Below, one piece after another: positions 57,701 to 64,000 of a DNA stretch of 64,000 nt (the first letter of the stretch is position 1; every line of letters begins with the position of its first letter). The DNA is from Megaleporinus macrocephalus (Eukaryota; Chordata; Actinopteri; Characiformes; Anostomidae). The stretch lies in NCBI GenBank assembly GCA_021613375.1, contig CM038705.1, positions 10,802,711 to 10,866,710 of the forward strand, given 5' to 3'. The notes beneath the pieces were generated by a model. The model did no database searches. It saw only the letters and a program-made list of their open reading frames with translations, and was not told where the DNA came from. The position numbers were made by a program, and so were the translations under genes.

Positions 57701-58415
57701 TGTACTAACCACTACACCACCATACTAACCACTACACCACCATACTAACCACTACACCACCATACTAACCTCTACACCACCGTACTAACCACTACACCAC
57801 CATACTAACCACTACACCACCATACTAACCACTACACCACCGTACTAACCACTACACCACCATACTAACCACTACACCACCCTACTAACCACTACACCAC
57901 CATACTAACCACTACCCCACCGTACTAACCACTACACCACCATACTAACCACTACACCACCATACTAACTACTATACCACCATACTAACCACTACACCAC
58001 CGTACTAACCACTACACCACCATACTAACTACTACACCACCATACTAACTACTATACCACCATACTAACCACTACACCACCGTACTAACCACTACACCAC
58101 CATACTAACTACTATACCACCATACTAACCACTACACCACCGTACTAACCACTACACCACCATACTAACCACTACACCACCATACTAACCACTACACCAC
58201 TGTACTAACCACTACACCACCATACTAACCACTACACCACCTTACTAACCACTACACCACCATACTAACCACTACACCACCATACTAACCACTACACCAC
58301 CTTACTAACCACTACACCACCTTACTAACCACTACACCACCATACTAACCACTACACCACCTTACTAACCACTACACCACCTTACTAACTAGTACACCAC
58401 CGTACTAACCACTAC
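57701..58415. repeat. 20-bp minisatellite, about 35 units
   Basis: Unit CTAACCACTACACCAC plus four variable bases (CATA, CGTA, CTTA). The array ends ACTACTGTGCCGCCCTA, which continues like the end of dispersed repeat D1 (46235-46258: ACCACTACACCACCGAG then CCGCCC). Confidence 0.98.
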
Positions 58416-58610
58416 TGTGCCGCCCTACTTTTATAAAAATTATGCTAATTTTCTGATTTTTCATGATGCTCTGAATAAATTCTGAATGTGATTTCATGAT
58501 GTGTTGATTAACTGAATGAGTAACTGAATCATGAATCAACTGGTTTCTGGAACTGTTTTGTGAAGAACTGTAAATGAATTCAATTTTGAGATCACGATTT
58601 GACTTCTTTA
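58416..58610. repeat. Dispersed repeat matching 52475-52545
   Basis: CATGATGCTCTGAATAAATT and TTTCATGATGTGTTGATTAA match 52480-52540 closely. Confidence 0.6.
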
Positions 58611-60469
58611 TTACTCTCACTCTCTGCTCCTCCGTGTTGTCTATCATTTCTCCTCCAGCCTTCCCCCCAGCATCCTCCACCTTCCATCTCTCCGTCTTCT
58701 TTATTCACTCCTGTCATTTACATCTCTATATCTTTCCAATTATCTCTCCATTTTTGTCCTCCCTTTCTCCTGCTGACTTTGAGCGGGGCCATATGTAAAA
58801 CATCCATCTTTCTCTCTTTCATGGATTTCTCATTTCCCTCCTTCCTTATCTCCTTGGGTTGACCCCCCTTCATCTCTCACTCTATTTCCCTCGTTTCTCT
58901 CTATCGCTCCGTCTGTCCGGTCCTCCCTATAGCTCTACATTTGATATTCAAACTGGACTTTTTTATCTGCGCAGTTTGTCCCAAACTCCTGCCAAGACTG
59001 GACCCACCGATCACCGAGACTGGACCCGCATGATAACGCCTGAACACACACTCCTCTCTTTCTGTCACACGTCTTTCAGGCTTTGTTTCCCCGGCAGTCC
59101 CAATATTACTCTCCTGCCCCTCTCTCTCTCTCTCCCTCTATCTCTTTCTCTTTCCTCCCTTTCTCTCCCTCTTTTTCTCTATCTCTCCCTCTCTCTCTTT
59201 TCCCCTCTTTCTCTTTCTCCCTCTCTCCCTTTCTCTCCCTCTTTTTCTCTATCTCTCCCTCTCTCTCTTTCCTCCCTTTCTCTCCCTCTCTTTTTCTCTT
59301 TCCCTCTCTCTCTCTTTCCTCCCTTTCTCTCCCTCTCTTTTTCTCTCTTTCCCTCTCTCTCTTTCCCCCTCTTTCTCTTTCTCCCTCTCTCCCTCTCTCT
59401 CTTTCCTCCCTTTCTCTCCCTCTCTTTCCTCCCTTTCTCTCTCTCTCCCTGTCTCTCTCTCTCTCTTTTCATACCTTTCTCTCTCTTTCCTCTCTCTCTT
59501 TCCTCCCTTTCCCTTCCTCTCCTTCTCTCACTCTCCCTCTTTCTCTCTCTCTTTCCTCTCTTTCTCTCCCTCTCTCTCTTTTTCTTACCTCTCTTTCTCT
59601 CCCCCCTCTCTTTTTCTCTCTCTCCTTTTCACTCTCTCTCCCACTCTTTCTTTTCCTCCCTTTCTCTCCCTCTCTCTCTCTTTTCTCCCTTTCTCTCCCC
59701 CTCTCTCTTTTCTCTCTCTCCCTCCTTCTCTCTCTCTGCCTCTTTCTCTCTCTCTCCCTCTTTCTCTCTCTCTTCCTCTCTCTTTCCTCTTTCCTTCCTT
59801 TTTCTCCCCCTCTCTTTTCTCTCTCTCCCTCTTTGTCTCTTTCCTTCCTTTTTCTCCCTCTCTCTCTCTCTTTCCTCCCTTTCTCTCCCTCTCTCTCTCC
59901 CTCTCTCTGTCTCTCTCCCTCTTTTTCTTTTCCTCCCTTACTCTTTCCCTCTTGCTGTTCTTCTCTCGGTCATTCCTTGTGCCTTCCTTTTCTCTTTTCT
60001 TCTCTCTCTTTCCCTGTCTCTCTTGACGTTTCTCTTTTTATTTCTCTCTTTTTATTTCTCTCATGTTCCTTCTCTCTCTCATTCCTACTCTCTTTTTCTT
60101 TTTCCTACTCTCTCTGTCCTTCTCTTTCATTCTTTTCTTTTTTCTTTCTTTCCTCCATTCTGTCTCCTTCTTGCCTTTTTCTCTCTACCACTCTCCAACT
60201 AAATTTATTTCTTTTCTCTCTATCTGTTTGTTTTTGGTCTCTTTCTCCCGTTTTTTCTTTTTTCCTCTCATTCTTTGTCTTTGTTTTTCTTGAATTCCTT
60301 TGCTCCTTTCTCTTTTTCCTATTCTCTCTGTCATTCCTTTCCTCGGAGTCACTTTTCTTCTTTTTTCTCCACCCCCCTTCGTTTATTCCCTTTCTCTCAC
60401 ACACTTTTCTCAAATCATAAATCCTCTCTCATCTCACCACTTTCCTTCCTTCTCTCATCTTTCTTTCTT

Positions 60470-60516
<47 letters not shown>

Positions 60517-60530
60517 GAGTGTTATTGGAC
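58611..60530. repeat. Polypyrimidine low-complexity tract
   Basis: Almost pure C/T on the plus strand, densest from about 59105 to 60520, made of CTCTTTCCTCCCTTTCTCTC-like words and ending in (CT)n. Two very long overlapping open frames (447 and 445 codons) are simple S/L/F/P runs. Not protein-coding. If transcribed as intron 1, the RNA would be purine-rich. Confidence 0.93.
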
Positions 60531-60842
60531 TGTGTATATGAAGTACACTTTATGATACGGAGGAGAGAAGCCGCTGTAATTAAAACTAATTAAAGCCCCT
60601 CCCTTCTGCGTGTGTGTGTGTGTGTGTCAGTGACATGTTGATGTGTGTTTAGGGGGACGTGTTGATGTATGTTTAGGGGGACGTGTTGATGTGTGTTTAG
60701 GGGTCTTTCCTTATAGCAGTCCCACTAAACGTCTCCCGTAAGACCCCACACCACGTTCTGTGGAGCTTTATGTTCCATAAACCCGCTACTGCCGGAGTTT
60801 ACTTTAATACATGTGCTGTAGTGAGACTCATCTCTGCTTCAG

Positions 60843-60883
<41 letters not shown>

Positions 60884-61189
60884 ATGTATCTGTTTCTCGG
60901 CAATTTTCAATTTAATTTAAGAAAGCTTGACCGTATCACATGACCATGTTGCCTAGGCGAGTAACATAAATCAGCCTATTAAACACTCACACACACACAC
61001 ACACACTGAAATGTCATACATTCATTATATATCATATGTATTAAATATTATATACGTTTAAGTATATACATTTTACTTATGGTGCCTCCATCACTGCACT
61101 GTGTCTCTCAGGCTGTGACTGTCTCTACATATCCGCCAGCCAGAGCAGCGTTTGGCTCCTAATATATTAAATGTTATATAATAATACAA

Positions 61190-61201
<12 letters not shown>
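60531..61201. other. No gene; short tandem and simple repeats
   Basis: A 24-bp unit (GTTGATGTGTGTTTAGGGGG core) is repeated three times at 60634-60705. (TC)n at 60847-60878, (CA)n at 60986-61006. Otherwise unclassified. Confidence 0.6.
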
Positions 61202-61250
<49 letters not shown>

Positions 61251-61604
61251 TCACTCTCCCCAACTGTATCACTCTCTCTCTGTCTTTTCCCACACTTTCT
61301 CCTTTCTGTCCCTTTCTCTCTCTCCCTCTCTCTCTCTCTTCTTCTGTGAGTTTCTCCTGCTCTCTCCCCTTTCCCTTCTCTCCCTCTCTCTTTATGTGGT
61401 AGAGGTGGACTGTGGGATAGTGTGTGGAGTGATTGAGTAAAGGAGACAGTATAAGAAAACAAGGTCACTATCTCTCTCACACTCTCCACTTTTAGTCTAT
61501 GTCTCTCTCTCTTTCTCTTTCTTTCTCTCTCTCTGTGCCTATTCCTCTTTCTCCTCTTATCACTGTCCAGCTCTTCTGTTCACTCCATGTGCATTTATGG
61601 GCAC

Positions 61605-61684
<80 letters not shown>

Positions 61685-61690
61685 TCTTTA
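61202..61690. repeat. (TA)n, CT-rich and (TG)(TA)n tracts
   Basis: (TA)n 61202-61247, CT-rich 61265-61395, CT-rich 61499-61560, then (TG)n into (TA)n at 61605-61682. All frames here are artefacts. Confidence 0.9.
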
Positions 61691-61708
61691 CTCTCTATAT
61701 ATATATAT

Positions 61709-61850
61709 GCAGATCATTGCAATCAAATTATCACAGCAATGTTCCAATATTTGGTGCAAATCTGGTAAAGAATATATATATATACACTCTTTACTCCAGA
61801 TATTGCACCAGATATTGAGACATTGCTGTGAGGATTTGATTGCATTCTGC
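61709..61850. repeat. Long imperfect inverted repeat (hairpin)
   Basis: Left arm 61709-61770 (ATTGCAATCAAATTATCACA) pairs with right arm 61793-61850 (TGTGAGGATTTGATTGCA) with few mismatches, around a loop of about 22 bp that is TA-rich. TA-rich DNA also lies on the left flank. Could be a MITE or a hairpin-forming element; no evidence that it is a microRNA. Confidence 0.8.
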
Positions 61851-62724
61851 AGTGAGGTCAGCTGCTGATGTTGGATAATTCGTTCTGGATCATTTCAACT
61901 CAACCTAAAAGTATTGGCTCCATTGCTCCATCACTCTGGGGGGCGGGGCTTATATCCTTCAGCTGAATCTTGGCACTGGGCACAGTGACCTTAGACTCGT
62001 GTGCGGCCGCTCTGTTCTGTCGCTCAGTGATGCGTACACTAGCTAAAGGTGTGCGACTGAACGCCTGTGTCAGCAGTCAGTACACCATACACTGACTTAA
62101 TTCACTCATTAGATACGATACCTTCAGACATCTGGTGTATACACGCTTGCGCCCCCCCCACCCCCCCCCTGCCGGCCCGGGGTCAATCCCCTCTTTGGCA
62201 CGCTGAACCTTATTTATATTGTATGCATAGTTTTAGTGCCTTCACACGACTGGAGAGCTGCCAGGCGCACACATACACAGAGTAGCGAGGGGCTCGCACA
62301 AAACATCATGATTCAAAACACAGCTTGCGGTAAGATGTGTTAATAATTCAGCAGCGAGCGCACACGCACACACACACACACACACGCAGAGGCAGGTCTA
62401 TCAGCACGCCCATGCAGGCAGCACCACCGGCTCTTTACACATTTTCAATCTGTGTTATGCCGTTTCGTCAGACGCTAAAGCTCAAATGAAACATTAACAG
62501 AGCCTCAGCTCCAGTGCGTCTCCGCAGTTTACGATCATAAACCGGAATCTCTTTTTCCTCCGAGCCAAATCCGCAGAGCCTATTAAACACCAGACGCTCG
62601 CCAAACAGCGCAGTGGCTACCTGGGACTGGAAGAGCTGGGCCTTCACTCCGGGCCGGGAATGTCAAACACAGAGGAAAACCCACCGCCACGGTGAAGCTA
62701 GAGTGCCTGTGGTATTCTAGCAGT
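61851..62724. other. Mostly repeat-free DNA; possible regulatory block
   Basis: C-run at 62152-62169, (CA)n at 62360-62385. 62400-62700 is GC-richer and complex (ACCAGACGCTCGCCAAACAG) and matches no family in the window. It was read for an ephrin exon 1 on the minus strand; none found. Confidence 0.35.
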
Positions 62725-64000
62725 ATGTTAGCTGGTGTTACAGTTTAGTGTTACAGAAATTTAGCTAGTGTTCCAGATTACCTGTACACAGGTAGGTGAA
62801 GGTAGTGTTACAGTTTATCTGTACACAGGTAGGTGAAGGTAGTGTTACAGTTTACGTGTACACAGGTAGGTGAAGGTAGTGTTACAGTTTATCTGTACAC
62901 AGGTAGGTGAAGGTAGTGTTACAGTTTACCTGTACACAGGTAGGTGAAGGTAGTGTTACAGTTTATCTGTACACAGGTAGGTGAAGGTAGTGTTACAGTT
63001 TACGTGTACACAGGTAGGTGAAGGTAGTGTTACAGTTTATCTGTACACAGGTAGGTGAAGGTAGTGTTACAGTTTATCTGTACACAGGTAGGTGAAGGTA
63101 GTGTTACAGTTTACCTGTACACAGGTAGGTGAAGGTAGTGCTACAGTTTATCTGTACACAGGTAGGTGAAGGCAGTGTTACAGTTTACGTGTACACAGGT
63201 AGGTGAAGGTAGTGTTACAGTTTATCTGTACACAGGTAGGTGAAGGTAGTGTTACAGTTTATCTGTACACAGGTAGGTGAAGGTAGTGTTACAGTTTATC
63301 TGTACACAGGTAGGTGAAGGTAGTGTTACAGTTTACATGTACACAGGTAGGTGAAGGTAGTGTTACAGTTTATCTGTACACAGGTAGTTGAAGGTAGTGT
63401 TACAGTTTACCTGTACACAGGTAGGTGAAGGTAGTGTTACAGTTTACATGTACACAGGTAGGTGAAGGTAGTGTTACAGTTTATCTGTACACAGGTAGGT
63501 GAAGGTAGTGTTACAGTTTATCTGTACACAGGTTGGTGAAGGTAGTGTTACAGTTTACATGTACACAGGTAGGTGAAGGTAGTGTTACAGTTTATCTGTA
63601 CACAGGTTGGTGAAGATAGTGTTACAGTTTACCTGTACACAGGTAGGTGAAGGTAGTGTTACAGTTTACGTGTACACAGGTAGGTGAAGGTAGTGTTACA
63701 GTTTATCTGTACACAGGTAGGTGAAGGTAGTGTTACAGTTTACGTGTACACAGGTAGGTGAAGGTAGTGTTACAGTTTATCTGTACACAGGTAGGTGAAG
63801 GTAGTGTTACAGTTTACCTGTACACAGGTAGGTGAAGGTAGTGTTACAGTTTATCTGTACACAGGTAGGTGAAGGTAGTGTTACAGTTTACATGTACACA
63901 GGTAGGTGAAGGTAGTGTTACAGTTTACCTGTACACAGGTAGGTGAAGGTAGTGTTACAGTTTACATGTACACAGGTAGGTGAAGGTAGTGTTACAGTTT
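62725..64000. repeat. 37-bp satellite, about 33 units, runs off right edge
   Basis: Unit contains TGTACACAGGTAGGTGAAGG then TAGTGTTACAGTTTA and a two-base variable position (TC, CC, CG or CA before TG). The first diverged units are at 62725-62790. Not coding. Confidence 0.98.

Larger units (their letters stand above)
10831..64000 (-). other. efna3: Presumed ephrin-A3 intron 1 (extends off window)
   Basis: No exon 1 with a signal peptide and the expected HAVYW-type ending before a phase-2 donor was seen on the minus strand up to the right edge. If the gene is intact, all of this is first intron, more than 53 kb. It is dominated by transposons and tandem arrays, listed separately. Alternative: exon 1 was missed because its signal peptide is poorly conserved, and part of this region is then upstream DNA. 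Confidence 0.5.

Noticed and set aside
58859..60420. Two open frames of about 445 codons
   Set aside because: Pure S/L/F/P runs from a CT-only tract, open in two frames at once. Low complexity, not protein.
10831..64000. tRNA, rRNA or other structured RNA genes
   Set aside because: No B-box-like GTTCGAAnC with a matching A-box and no rRNA-like segment was noticed. A covariance-model search was not possible here.

Overview
The window looks like nuclear DNA of a teleost fish, probably an otophysan (characin, catfish or cyprinid relative). It is packed with fish-type repeats: Tc1/mariner and hAT elements, L2 3' ends, long TA and GA microsatellites, and dispersed repeats familiar from otophysan genomes. 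There are no bacterial-style operons, and the longest open frames lie in low-complexity DNA. The species cannot be named from the sequence alone.

Only one gene is supported: an ephrin-A gene on the minus strand, best matched to ephrin-A3 (efna3). Exon 2 (10544-10830) encodes most of the receptor-binding domain. Exon 3 (8605-8670) encodes the last strand and the terminal cysteines. The two exons share splice phase 1 and join in frame to give the expected ephrin sequence. No exon 1 (signal peptide) was found to the right and no exon 4 or 5 (linker and GPI signal) to the left. If the gene is intact, 10831-64000 is part of a first intron longer than 53 kb, and 1-8604 is downstream intron and possibly unrecognised 3' exons.

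Layout. 1-904: 15/16-bp minisatellite. 0.9-8.6 kb: transposon graveyard (Tc1 MITE, candidate piggyBac end, Tc1 and L2 remnants, hAT-like element, LINE tail, degenerate GATG array). 8.6-10.8 kb: the ephrin exons. 10.9-24 kb: dispersed repeats, a BED-finger hAT, an L2 fragment and several repeat-free blocks that may be regulatory. 26.8-29.7 kb: old degenerate ~25-bp array. 31.7-35.1 kb: hAT copy with a perfect 113-bp palindrome, then a broken Tc1 transposase. 36.2-39.5 kb: ATTATGAC-type array holding two inverted MITEs, then a composite hAT-like insertion with one perfect 8-bp target duplication. 39.6-53.7 kb: more dispersed repeats. 54.2-58.4 kb: two adjoining tandem arrays (46-bp and 20-bp units). 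58.6-60.5 kb: polypyrimidine tract. 61.7 kb: hairpin. 62.7-64 kb: 37-bp array running off the edge.

At least eight dispersed families occur two or more times, one of them (called M1 here) about thirteen times. Nothing here amounts to a new multi-gene system. The most notable signals are structural: the perfect palindrome, the composite element, the MITEs that keep a transposase N-terminus, and the tandem arrays that appear to have grown out of transposon sequence. Family names come from remembered consensus features and were not checked by a database search.
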